DNA of 5,971 bases from an uncultured Brevundimonas sp. Lineage in GTDB: Bacteria; Pseudomonadota; Alphaproteobacteria; Caulobacterales; Caulobacteraceae. Below the pieces are notes generated by a model, which saw only the letters and a program-made list of their open reading frames with translations, did no database searches and was not told the DNA's origin. Positions within the stretch are counted from its first letter, which is position 1. Every line of letters begins with the position of its first letter. The stretch is taken from contig CAMPGL010000131.1 in NCBI GenBank assembly GCA_946885435.1, positions 1 to 5,971 of the forward strand, read 5' to 3'. A program made the position numbers and the translations under genes. This document shows positions 1-5,318 of this stretch, piece after piece.

Positions 1-620
1 ATGTCGGCGACGCGTTAGGCTCGCGCATCTCCCAGGAACTCGAAGACGGGATCGGAAAATACTTCGAACGCGGCGCCCAGGACGCCGAGGTCGTGGTCTC
101 CAAGGAGGGCCACAGCTTCAAGGTGGACTGCTGGGTCCGGCTGGCCTCGGGCCAGACCATCGTCACCTCCGGCATGGCCGGTGACGCCCATGCGGCCTTC
201 ACCGAGTCGCTGAGCAAGCTCGAGAAGCGGGTGCGGCGCTACAAGCGACGCCTCAAGGACCATCACCTCGGGCCCAAGCCGCTTTCGCCCGAAAAGACCG
301 AGATGGCCGCCGCCGAGGTGGCTCGCCTGACCGTCTTCCGCGATCCGGAATCGGTCGAGGACGAGGATTTCGGGGAGGCCGGCCGGCCGGACGAAGGCCC
401 GCCCAGCGGCATGGTGATCGCCGAAACCGACACGCGCATCCGCACCATGACGGTCGGCCAGGCCGTGCTGGAGCTCGACATGTCCGGCTATCCGCTCGTG
501 GTTTTCGCCAATGCCGGCCACGGCGGCCTGTCGGTCGTCTACCGCCGGCCGGACGGCAATGTCGGCTGGATCGACCCGGCCCGAACGCGTTCATCGAACG
601 GGAACGCATCACCGTCATAA
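1..620 (+). CDS. hpf: Ribosome hibernation promoting factor, long form (5' end missing)
   Basis: Binds the 30S decoding region in stationary phase or starvation and, in the long form, pairs ribosomes into inactive 100S dimers. The frame is open from the window edge; visible residues begin VGDALGSRI, which in this family follows roughly ten residues, so the true start lies just outside. The first ~95 visible residues are the S30AE (HPF/YfiA) fold, ending in a basic helix (EKRVRRYKRRLKDHH) expected to touch 16S rRNA. A charged, proline-rich linker follows. From about visible residue 145 comes the C-terminal dimerisation domain (MTVGQAVLELDMSGYPLVVF, then VVYRRPDGNVGWIDP). About 205 residues are visible, right for long HPF. 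A short unconserved tail (RTRSSNGNASPS) precedes the TAA. ptsN follows 95 bases later on the same strand, matching the rpoN-hpf-ptsN cluster of Proteobacteria. The family call is firm; the gene is cut only by the window. Confidence 0.95.
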   Translation, partial: VGDALGSRISQELEDGIGKYFERGAQDAEVVVSKEGHSFKVDCWVRLASGQTIVTSGMAGDAHAAFTESLSKLEKRVRRYKRRLKDHHLGPKPLSPEKTEMAAAEVARLTVFRDPESVEDEDFGEAGRPDEGPPSGMVIAETDTRIRTMTVGQAVLELDMSGYPLVVFANAGHGGLSVVYRRPDGNVGWIDPARTRSSNGNASPS

Positions 621-715
621 TCTGCGGATAAGGGGCCGCCGCCGCCGAAGCGTCGAGCGGTCGAGAATCAACCAGGCCGCGAGCCGATCGCGGTCCTTGG
701 TGTCGGGGTTTGGGT
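621..715 (+). promoter_or_regulatory. hpf-ptsN spacer with an 8-bp hairpin and the ptsN ribosome binding site
   Basis: The spacer holds an inverted repeat, GGCCGCGA at 675-682 and TCGCGGTC at 688-695, with a 5-base loop and one G-U pair. A GGGG run at 705-708 sits 7 bases before the ATG at 716 and is the likely ribosome binding site. No T-tract follows the hairpin, so a simple intrinsic terminator is unlikely. It could be an mRNA-processing or attenuation element, or only chance pairing in GC-rich DNA. No clear promoter is visible. Confidence 0.35.
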
Positions 716-1180
716 ATGGGAATCGGTGATCTGCTGTCGCGTCAGGCCGTGGGCGTCAGGGCGACCGCACCGAACAAGCGTCAGTTGCTTCACGGCCTGG
801 CGGACCTGGCCGCGCCCGCCCTGGGCGTGCCGGCCGAGGCCGTGTTCGAAGGGCTGTTGGAGCGCGAGGCGCTGGGCTCGACGGGGCTGGGCGGCGGCGT
901 GGCCGTGCCGCACGCGCGCCTGCCGGGCCTGACGCGCGTGACCGGCGTCTTCATCAAGCTGGATCAGCCCGTGGCCTTCGAGGCTGTCGACGATCTGCCT
1001 GTCGATCTGGTCTTCGGCCTGTTCGCTCCGGCCGACGCCGGCGCAGATCATCTTCGGGCGCTGGCGGCGGTGTCTCGCCTCCTCCGGCGCGCCGACGTCC
1101 GGGACCGCCTGCGCCAGGCCCGCAGCGCGGATTCGCTCTACGCCATGCTCACCGGGGAGGTGCAGGCCTTCGCGGCCTAG
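716..1180 (+). CDS. ptsN: Nitrogen regulatory PTS phosphocarrier EIIA-Ntr
   Basis: This is the terminal phosphoacceptor of the nitrogen PTS (EI-Ntr, NPr, EIIA-Ntr). In Proteobacteria it regulates rather than transports, acting on targets such as potassium uptake and stringent-response enzymes. The 154-residue product spans one PTS EIIA type-2 domain. The phosphorylated histidine is His66 in GVAVPHARL, and VGVRATAPNKRQLLHGLADL, VAFEAVDDLPVDLVFGLF and SADSLYAMLTGE are family-typical. I chose ATG 716 over TTG 710 because GGGG at 705-708 is well spaced from it and family members start close to the IGDLL segment. Its position after hpf is the conserved arrangement. Its stop overlaps the stop of the convergent DUF1150 gene inside one CTAG, so no dedicated terminator fits between them. 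No key residue is missing. Confidence 0.95.
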   Translation: MGIGDLLSRQAVGVRATAPNKRQLLHGLADLAAPALGVPAEAVFEGLLEREALGSTGLGGGVAVPHARLPGLTRVTGVFIKLDQPVAFEAVDDLPVDLVFGLFAPADAGADHLRALAAVSRLLRRADVRDRLRQARSADSLYAMLTGEVQAFAA

Positions 1181-1431
1181 TGGACTGATACGGGCGCCAG
1201 TTCGTGCGCCACGGCCGCCGCGAACGCTTCTTCCCGCTCCATCAGGACCGCCAGGCGCGCGCCGTCGGCGCCGTGGACGGCGTAGAGGATCTGATCGGGA
1301 TTGATCTCCAGGCCCCCGGCCTCCAGCGCGGGCGCGTCGTCCAGCAGTTCGCGGGCCGTGACCTCGCGAATGTACACCAGGTCGGGCGCTCCGAGATCTG
1401 CAAAGGCCTTGCGGGACAGGATGGTCTGCAT
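1177..1431 (-). CDS. DUF1150 family protein, partner gene of hsp20
   Basis: An 84-residue soluble protein of unknown function. It resembles the alphaproteobacterial DUF1150 family: an N-terminal ADLGAPDLVYIREV segment, a central ILYAVHGADGARLAVL segment, and the characteristic end HELAPVSVH. The middle resembles a small beta domain with a terminal helix (EREEAFAAAVAHEL). There is no signal peptide, membrane segment or cysteine. A GGAG 7 bases before the ATG (in the run GAGGAG at 1440-1445) supports this start. It lies 85 bases downstream of hsp20 on the same strand, and the pairing recurs in alphaproteobacteria as I recall it, so co-transcription from the heat-shock promoter is likely. A role in protein quality control is inferred from context only; no activity can be read from the residues. 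Confidence 0.85.
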   Translation of the reverse strand: MQTILSRKAFADLGAPDLVYIREVTARELLDDAPALEAGGLEINPDQILYAVHGADGARLAVLMEREEAFAAAVAHELAPVSVH

Positions 1432-1516
1432 CTTTCAACTCCTCGAATAGCCAACGCCCAAGCCCTCCGCCGGTTCAGCGGGGCGTGCGACGGCTCATGG
1501 TCTCGTGATGGGCGGT
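1432..1516 (-). other. hsp20-DUF1150 intercistronic spacer with hairpin
   Basis: ACGCCC at 1454-1459 can pair with GGGCGT at 1481-1486, and inside it CCGC at 1467-1470 with GCGG at 1478-1481, giving an interrupted stem in the mRNA between the two genes. There is no T-tract, so it is more likely a stability or processing element than a full terminator. The DUF1150 ribosome binding site sits at the lower-coordinate end of the spacer. Confidence 0.3.
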
Positions 1517-1933
1517 TCAGCCCGCCTGGATCGGGATCCGCGTCACGGTCGGCTTGGCTTCCGGCCGCTTCAGCTCGACGTGAAGCAGGCCGTGCTCGAG
1601 GCGCGCCGCCTCGACTTCCAGGCCGTCCGCGAGGACGAAGGCGCGGGTGAAGCCACGCGCAGCGATGCCGCGGTGCAGGTAGGAGGCGTCCTGGCCCGGC
1701 TCACCCTCGCGCTTGCCCGAGATGACCAGCTGGCGGCCCTCGACGGTCACCGACAACTGCTCGGGCGAAAAGCCGGCGACGGCCAGGGTGATGCGTACGG
1801 CGTCCTCGCCGATCGCCTCGACATTGTAGGGGGGATAGCCCTCGGCCGCGATCTTGGCGGCGCGGTCGATCAGCGAACGGGTGTGCTCGAAGCCGAGCAG
1901 GAACGGGCTGTCGACGAAGACGGAACGAGACAT
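1517..1933 (-). CDS. Small heat shock protein, Hsp20/IbpA class
   Basis: An ATP-independent holdase that binds unfolding proteins in the cytoplasm and passes them to DnaK/ClpB. The 138-residue product shows the three expected parts: an N-terminal arm with SPFLLGFEHTRSLIDRA (residues 9-25), as in IbpA-type proteins; an alpha-crystallin domain from about residue 34 (YPPYNVEA) to 124, including GIAARGFTRAFVLADGLEV and the family signature A-x4-G-L-L at 110-117; and a C-terminal tail with the I-P-I form of the I-x-I oligomerisation motif (133-135). The ATG at 1933 is preceded by GAGGAGG, 8 bases away; the longer open frame to 2038 would run through the promoter and leader and adds a stretch unlike the family. 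It is the first gene of a likely hsp20-DUF1150 transcript with its own heat-shock promoter and a ROSE-like leader. Confidence 0.95.
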   Translation of the reverse strand: MSRSVFVDSPFLLGFEHTRSLIDRAAKIAAEGYPPYNVEAIGEDAVRITLAVAGFSPEQLSVTVEGRQLVISGKREGEPGQDASYLHRGIAARGFTRAFVLADGLEVEAARLEHGLLHVELKRPEAKPTVTRIPIQAG

Positions 1934-1999
1934 GGCGGAGCCCTCCTCAGGAAGCGACCCAACGATCAGGCGAGACCTCCGATGAGCGCCTCGCGTGGT
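1934..1999 (-). promoter_or_regulatory. ROSE-like RNA thermometer in the hsp20 leader
   Basis: On the minus strand the Shine-Dalgarno GGAGG (1946-1942) can pair with CUUCC (1954-1950) across a UGA triloop, hiding the ribosome binding site. The anti-SD arm contains UCGCU (1957-1953), which fits the UYGCU consensus of ROSE elements (repression of heat shock gene expression, known before alphaproteobacterial hsp20 genes). Outside the 5-bp stem come G-G, C-C and U-U oppositions and then two G-C pairs, the sort of weakened stem ROSE elements use; a G opposite the SD is a known ROSE trait. An upstream hairpin pairs AGGCG (1991-1987) with CGCCU (1972-1968). Motif, position and gene agree; the folding was done by eye. 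Confidence 0.65.
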
Positions 2000-2005
2000 C
2001 CCTAG

Positions 2006-2032
2006 ATGGGGGCGGCGCCGCTCCGGATCAAC
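2006..2032 (-). promoter_or_regulatory. Sigma-32 (RpoH)-type heat-shock promoter for hsp20
   Basis: The minus strand carries GTTGAT (2032-2027) and CCCCATCT (2011-2004) separated by 15 bases. The second element matches the E. coli sigma-32 -10 form CCCCATnT exactly; the first matches CTTGAA at four of six positions. Transcription would begin near 1998-2000, giving a leader of about 65 bases. The -35 element contains the doxX stop codon (TGA, 2030-2028). An alternative -35, CTTGGC (2039-2034), has too long a spacer of 22. Confidence 0.6.
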
Positions 2033-2462
2033 CGCCAAGCCTGCGGTCGACGGACCAGCGGCCGGCCCCGTGCGTCGCCAGGACGAGGCCGGCCAGCACG
2101 CACATCATTGGACCGAACAGCTCGCGCGTCACATCGGGAAAGATTCCCTCCGACGTCCCGATCAAGGCCACCGCCACCAAGAAGTTCACCGCCAGCAGCA
2201 TCCCGGCCCAGCGCGTCAGCACGCCCGGGATCAGCAGCACCCCGACCAGGAACTGCGCCCCGACCGACACCGGCGCCGCCAACTCCGGCAGCGGTGACCC
2301 GATGGCCGTCAGGAACCCCGCGAACTCTGCCATCCGCTCGGCGGAGGTGATGTTGTCCCACACGCCCCAGATCAGAAACCCGCCGAGATAAAGCCGCAGC
2401 AGAAGGACGGCGATATCGGTGTGCCGCGCCATGCCGGGCAAGGTGATTGGTCCGCGCATCAT
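2028..2462 (-). CDS. DoxX family small membrane protein
   Basis: A 144-residue inner-membrane protein with four predicted hydrophobic segments, at roughly residues 16-35, 62-80, 84-103 and 116-131. The pattern is that of the DoxX/DoxD superfamily: LLLRLYLGGFLIWGVWDNI in the first segment, MAEFAGFLTAIGSPLPELAAP before the second, and the end GAGRWSVDRRLGG, a common DoxX terminus. The family is named after a subunit of an archaeal thiosulfate:quinone oxidoreductase, but most bacterial members have no defined reaction, so no substrate is assigned. The start is one of two adjacent ATGs (2462 or 2459), preceded by GAGAGGAAG. It lies 94 bases before hsp20 on the same strand; because hsp20 has its own promoter, any link to heat shock is only by position. 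The tRNA gene upstream is separated by a strong hairpin. Confidence 0.88.
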   Translation of the reverse strand: MMRGPITLPGMARHTDIAVLLLRLYLGGFLIWGVWDNITSAERMAEFAGFLTAIGSPLPELAAPVSVGAQFLVGVLLIPGVLTRWAGMLLAVNFLVAVALIGTSEGIFPDVTRELFGPMMCVLAGLVLATHGAGRWSVDRRLGG

Positions 2463-2533
2463 GAGCTTCCTCTCCGCGAGGGACGCTCCTGCCGATCCGG
2501 CGAACGGTCAAGTTAACTGGGGTTCAGATAGGC

Positions 2534-2567
2534 CGAAGGCCCCGCGGGGTGTCCCGCGAGGCCTTCG
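2534..2567 (-). terminator. Long hairpin after tRNA-Ala, probable terminator or processing signal
   Basis: CGAAGGCC (2534-2541) pairs with GGCCTTCG (2560-2567). After one C/A mismatch the stem continues as CGCGGG (2543-2548) with CCCGCG (2553-2558) around a 4-base loop. It starts one base after the encoded CCA of the tRNA. In the tRNA direction the following bases are CCTATCTGAACC, with no proper U-run, so it may terminate weakly, protect the 3' end, or guide tRNA 3' processing. Confidence 0.55.
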
Positions 2568-2568
2568 A

Positions 2569-2644
2569 TGGTGGAGCTAAGCGGAGTCGAACCGCTGACC
2601 TCTTGAATGCCATTCAAGCGCTCTACCAACTGAGCTATAGCCCC
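2569..2644 (-). tRNA. tRNA-Ala (anticodon GGC)
   Basis: The 76-base cloverleaf reads on the minus strand. The acceptor stem GGGGCTA pairs with TAGCTCC and includes the G3-U70 wobble that alanyl-tRNA synthetase recognises. The D arm holds AGCTCAGTTGGTAGAGC. The anticodon stem is CTTGA/TCAAG with loop ATGGCAT, so the anticodon is GGC, reading GCC and GCU, the former an abundant alanine codon here. The T arm is AGCGG-TTCGACT-CCGCT. A73 and the CCA end are encoded in the DNA. It is a lone tRNA with no partner or integrase nearby. Confidence 0.97.
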
Positions 2645-2691
2645 GATCTGCTCGGGTTTCGCAAAGGGCCTGGGCCCCCGCGAGGCGGCGG

Positions 2692-2720
2692 AACCTAGTC
2701 GCACCGGACCGCCCGATCAA
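2692..2720 (-). promoter_or_regulatory. Putative housekeeping promoter of tRNA-Ala
   Basis: TTGATC (2720-2715) and TAGGTT (2697-2692) are 17 bases apart on the minus strand, upstream of the tRNA; the downstream element also resembles the Caulobacter GCTANAWC-type -10 through CTAGGTTC. Initiation near 2685 would give a precursor leader of about 40 bases. A GC-rich stretch follows the -10, as in stringently controlled stable RNA promoters. The -10 is imperfect, so this is tentative. Confidence 0.4.
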
Positions 2721-2760
2721 GCCCCGAAAATCACGAGACCGAACGGGCGTTCCGAAGCCC

Positions 2761-3225
2761 CTACTGATCCTCCTCGTCGTCGCCGAGACCTTCGATCTCG
2801 TCGTCGAAATCTTCGTCGTCATCGCCCTCGATGAAGGGGACGGAATCGTCCTCCTCGTCCTCGAGCACTTCGTCGTCGCTCTCGCCCATGCCGGTCTCGG
2901 GCGCGCCGTCGGAATCGTCGTCATCGTCGTCGCCGCCGGTCGGGATCTCGTTGGCGGCCTCGTCGATCTCGGGCGTCTTGACGTCCTCTTCCTCTTCCTC
3001 CTCGTCGTCGGAGGTCTTGGCCTTGACCTGATCCTCGGACTCCTCGGCGGTGTCCTCATAGTCAGGCAGGCCGCCACGGCCGCGGCCGCGGCGCGCCTTC
3101 AGCGCCTCTTCCGGCTCGAAGTCGTGCTCGCACTTCGGGCAGTGGGCGGGGCGACGGTTGAGGTCGTAGAACTTCGCCTGGCAGTTCGGACAGATCTGCT
3201 TGGCGCCGAGCTCGGGATTGGCCAC
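2761..3225 (-). CDS. TIGR02300/FYDLN family protein: zinc ribbon plus acidic tail
   Basis: A 154-residue protein of unknown function from an alphaproteobacterial family (TIGR02300, FYDLN-acid type). The N terminus, VANPELGAKQICPNCQAKFY, followed by DLNRRPAHCPKC, is a four-cysteine zinc ribbon (Cys12, 15, 29, 32) carrying the name-giving FYDLN. A short basic RG-rich linker (residues 45-52) follows. From about residue 55 to the end the chain is overwhelmingly Asp/Glu, with E6 at 75-80 and D6 at 99-104, probably disordered. The GTG at 3225 is chosen because family members start at this ANPELGA segment; the in-frame ATG at 3294 would add 23 unrelated residues. An AAGG lies about 9 bases before the GTG. 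The layout (metal-binding head, acidic tail) suggests contact with nucleic-acid-binding or basic proteins, but that is inference. It diverges from aroA. Confidence 0.88.
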   Translation of the reverse strand: MANPELGAKQICPNCQAKFYDLNRRPAHCPKCEHDFEPEEALKARRGRGRGGLPDYEDTAEESEDQVKAKTSDDEEEEEEDVKTPEIDEAANEIPTGGDDDDDDSDGAPETGMGESDDEVLEDEEDDSVPFIEGDDDEDFDDEIEGLGDDEEDQ

Positions 3226-3357
3226 GGGGCGAAACCTTGCTGTGAGGAGGCCGGGCGAAAGCCGCCCGGGCGTATCGGGCGGCTCCCTTGCCACTGGAAG
3301 GGGCCGCTGTCAAAAGCCCTTTTCCGCTTTGACCTGCAGGACGTCGGGGAGCCGTAA
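3226..3357. promoter_or_regulatory. Divergent intergenic region between the FYDLN gene and aroA, with overlapping inverted repeats
   Basis: Both genes must be started from these 132 bases or their flanks. Three segments can pair in two exclusive ways: CCGGGCG (3251-3257) with CGCCCGG (3263-3269), or AGCCGCCCG (3260-3268) with CGGGCGGCT (3276-3284). The aroA ribosome binding site GGGGAG lies at 3346-3351, 6 bases before the TTG. A minus-strand TTGACA (3313-3308) looks like a -35 but I find no matching -10, so promoters are not assigned. Confidence 0.4.
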
Positions 3358-4686
3358 TTGGCCACGGACACGGGGGCTCCCGAAAGGCTGATCGCCCGCC
3401 CCTCCGGGGCGCTGAGCGGCCGTGTCCGCGCGCCCGGTGACAAATCGATCTCGCATCGCGCCCTGATCTTCGCCGCCATGGCCGCTGGTGACAGCCGGAT
3501 CGAGGGTCTGCTCGAGAGCGACGACGTGCTCGCCACCGCCCGGGCCGTCGAGGCCTTGGGCGCGAGGGTCGAGCGCACCGGCCCGGGCGCCTGGCGGATC
3601 ACCGGCCAGGGCGAGCTTCGCCAGCCGGAGGGCGTCATCGACTGCGGCAACTCCGGCACCGCCGCGCGCCTGCTCATGGGTGCGGTGGCCGGCTATCCGA
3701 TCGAAGTCCGCTTCGACGGCGACACGTCGCTGCGATCCCGCCCCATGGGTCGCGTGGGCGAGCCCCTGGCCCGCATGGGCGCGCGCGTCTCCGGCGACCG
3801 CCTGCCGCTGACGCTCGGCGGCGGGGGTCATTTCGGCGGCCGGCTGTCCGCCATCGACTGGCGGAGCCAGGCCGCCTCGGCCCAGATGAAGTCCGCCATC
3901 ATCCTGGCCGGCCTGAACGCCGAGGGCGTCACATCGGTCGAGGAGCCGGCCCCGAGCCGCGACCACACCGAACGCATGTTGCCGCTCTTCGGCGCCGAGG
4001 TCCGCCGCCAGGGGCTCAAGGTGTCGGTCGAGGGCGGCCAGCGGCTGCGCGCCGCCGACATCCAGGTCCCGGGCGATCCGTCCTCGGCGGCCTTCCCGCT
4101 CGTCGCCGCCCTGCTCATTCCGGGCTCGCGCGTGACGGTGGAGGGCGTGATGATGAACCCGGCGCGCGCCGGCCTGTTCGTCACGCTCAAGGAGATGGGC
4201 GCGGATCTCTCGATCGACGCCGAACGCACCGTCTGCGGCGAGCCCGTCGCCGACCTGACCGCTCGCGTGTCCCGACTGCGCGGCGTCGAGGTCCCGGCCG
4301 AGCGCGCCGCCTCCATGATCGACGAGTACCCGGTCCTGGCCGCGGCCGCGGCCTGCGCCGAGGGTCCGACCGTCATGCACGGACTCGGCGAGCTTCGGGT
4401 CAAGGAAAGCGACCGCCTCTCGGGCGTCGCCGCCCTGCTGCGCGCCTGCGGGGTTCGCGTCGAGGAGACGGACGACAGCCTGACCGTCCATGGCGCGGGC
4501 CGGCCGCCGGCCGGCGGCGTTTTCGTTGAAACCCACGGAGATCATCGTCTGGCGATGAGCGCCCTGGTGCTGGGCCTGGCTTCCGGACGTTATGTCGGCG
4601 TCGACCACCCCGAGATGATCTCGACCAGTTTTCCCGGCTTCGCCGACCTCATGGCGGAGCTGGGCGCAGTGATGGAGTCCGCCTGA
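3358..4686 (+). CDS. aroA: 3-phosphoshikimate 1-carboxyvinyltransferase (EPSP synthase)
   Basis: Transfers enolpyruvyl from PEP to shikimate-3-phosphate, the sixth step of the shikimate pathway towards chorismate, in the cytoplasm. The 442-residue product covers the full two-domain fold. Visible motifs are GDKSISHR (27-34, substrate Lys29), CGNSGTAAR (96-104), [10 protein letters not shown] (124-133), SAQMKSAI (174-181), DPSSAAF (240-246), IDEYPVL (321-327, catalytic Asp322), KESDR (349-353), GDHRLAM (394-400) and SFPGF (424-428). The pattern, especially SLRSRPM, suits the class II subgroup that includes the Agrobacterium CP4 enzyme, but position 100 is Gly, not the Ala that lowers glyphosate binding in CP4. 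The start is a TTG directly after an in-frame TAA, with GGGGAG 6 bases upstream; the next ATG (codon 41) would remove the GDKS motif. The stop overlaps the cmk start (TGATG), so the two genes are surely co-transcribed. Confidence 0.97.
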   Translation: MATDTGAPERLIARPSGALSGRVRAPGDKSISHRALIFAAMAAGDSRIEGLLESDDVLATARAVEALGARVERTGPGAWRITGQGELRQPEGVIDCGNSGTAARLLMGAVAGYPIEVRFDGDTSLRSRPMGRVGEPLARMGARVSGDRLPLTLGGGGHFGGRLSAIDWRSQAASAQMKSAIILAGLNAEGVTSVEEPAPSRDHTERMLPLFGAEVRRQGLKVSVEGGQRLRAADIQVPGDPSSAAFPLVAALLIPGSRVTVEGVMMNPARAGLFVTLKEMGADLSIDAERTVCGEPVADLTARVSRLRGVEVPAERAASMIDEYPVLAAAAACAEGPTVMHGLGELRVKESDRLSGVAALLRACGVRVEETDDSLTVHGAGRPPAGGVFVETHGDHRLAMSALVLGLASGRYVGVDHPEMISTSFPGFADLMAELGAVMESA

Positions 4687-5318
4687 TGCCGCTCGTGATC
4701 GCCGTCGATGGCCCGGCCGCCTCGGGCAAGGGCTCGATCGCCTCGCGACTGGCCGCCTGGCTCGGACTGCCGCATCTGGACACCGGACTGCTCTATCGCG
4801 CCGTCGGCATGGCGGTGCTGCGCGCCGGCGGCGATCTGGACGACGCCGACTTCGCGGCGGGCAAGGCGCGGGCCCTCAGGATCGCTGACCTGCAGGACCC
4901 GGATCTGATCGGTCGCGCCGCCGGAGACGCCGCCAGCCGCGTGGCGCTCCATCCGCCCGTGCGCGCCGCGCTCCTGGACCTTCAGAAGGACTTCGCCGCC
5001 CAGCCGTCGGGCGCCGTGCTGGACGGACGCGACATCGGCACCGTCATCGCGCCCGACGCCCCGGTGAAGCTCTATGTCACCGCCGCCCCCGAGGTCCGGG
5101 CGCGGCGTCGCTGGCTGCAACTGACCGGCCGCGGCGAGGATGTCACCTTCGAGGCGGTGCTCGAGGACATCCGGATCCGCGACGCGCGCGACGCCGATCG
5201 TGACGCCGCGCCCATGACGCGCGCCCCGGACGCGGTCTTGCTGGATACCACCGAGATGGATATAGAAGCCGCCTTCGATGCGGCCCGCCGTATCGTCGAG
5301 GCGGCGCGCGGCTCCTAG
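4686..5318 (+). CDS. cmk: Cytidylate kinase
   Basis: Phosphorylates CMP and dCMP with ATP, feeding the CDP/CTP and dCTP pools. The 210-residue product has the P-loop GPAASGKGS (9-17), the CMP-binding segment DTGLLYRAVG (32-41), DGRDIGTVIAPDA (113-125) that contacts the nucleotide, and the lid segment RDARDADRDAAPMTRA (165-180). It is slightly shorter than E. coli Cmk, as usual for the family. The ATG shares its first base with the aroA stop (TGATG), and a GGAG at 4674-4677 inside aroA lies 8 bases before it, so translation is probably coupled. aroA-cmk-rpsA is a common proteobacterial order linking nucleotide supply and translation genes. All expected motifs are intact. Confidence 0.96.
   Translation: MPLVIAVDGPAASGKGSIASRLAAWLGLPHLDTGLLYRAVGMAVLRAGGDLDDADFAAGKARALRIADLQDPDLIGRAAGDAASRVALHPPVRAALLDLQKDFAAQPSGAVLDGRDIGTVIAPDAPVKLYVTAAPEVRARRRWLQLTGRGEDVTFEAVLEDIRIRDARDADRDAAPMTRAPDAVLLDTTEMDIEAAFDAARRIVEAARGS

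Noticed and set aside
15..521. Minus-strand open frame opposite hpf
   Set aside because: Shadow of the hpf coding frame, rich in His/Gly/Leu with no domain, and hpf is unambiguous.
1934..2038. N-terminal extension of Hsp20 to an ATG at 2038
   Set aside because: The extension would translate the proposed promoter and thermometer leader, is unlike family N termini, and the ATG at 1933 has a strong GAGGAGG.
2569..2644. tRNA-Ala as an integration site for a mobile element
   Set aside because: There is no integrase, no repeated tRNA 3' end, and no compositional break on either side.
2913..3011. Trinucleotide repeat tract as a phase-variable or microsatellite locus
   Set aside because: The repeats are multiples of three within a conserved acidic-tail gene, with mixed codons, so slippage would only alter the length of an Asp/Glu run.
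2577..3077. Ser/Thr/Arg-rich minus-strand frame, and a poly-Ser frame at 2831-3031 on +, over the FYDLN gene
   Set aside because: Both are out-of-frame readings of GAC/GAG/GAT repeats encoding the acidic tail.
3226..3294. N-terminal extension of the FYDLN protein to an ATG at 3294
   Set aside because: The added 23 residues are Pro/Arg-rich and absent from the family as I know it, which begins at the ANPELGA segment; the extension runs through the inverted repeats.
3308..3313. Minus-strand TTGACA as a promoter -35 for the FYDLN gene
   Set aside because: No acceptable -10 is found at 15-19 bases nor a Caulobacter-type -10 at 10-14 bases; a single hexamer is not enough.
3329..3357. TTGACC ... 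TAATTG as an aroA promoter
   Set aside because: The -10 would overlap the start codon, putting initiation inside the gene.
3310..4608. 432-codon open frame on the minus strand opposite aroA
   Set aside because: It is the codon-shadow of aroA in GC-rich DNA; the translation is low-complexity Gly/Ala/Arg/His without a recognisable domain, while the + strand carries every EPSP synthase motif.
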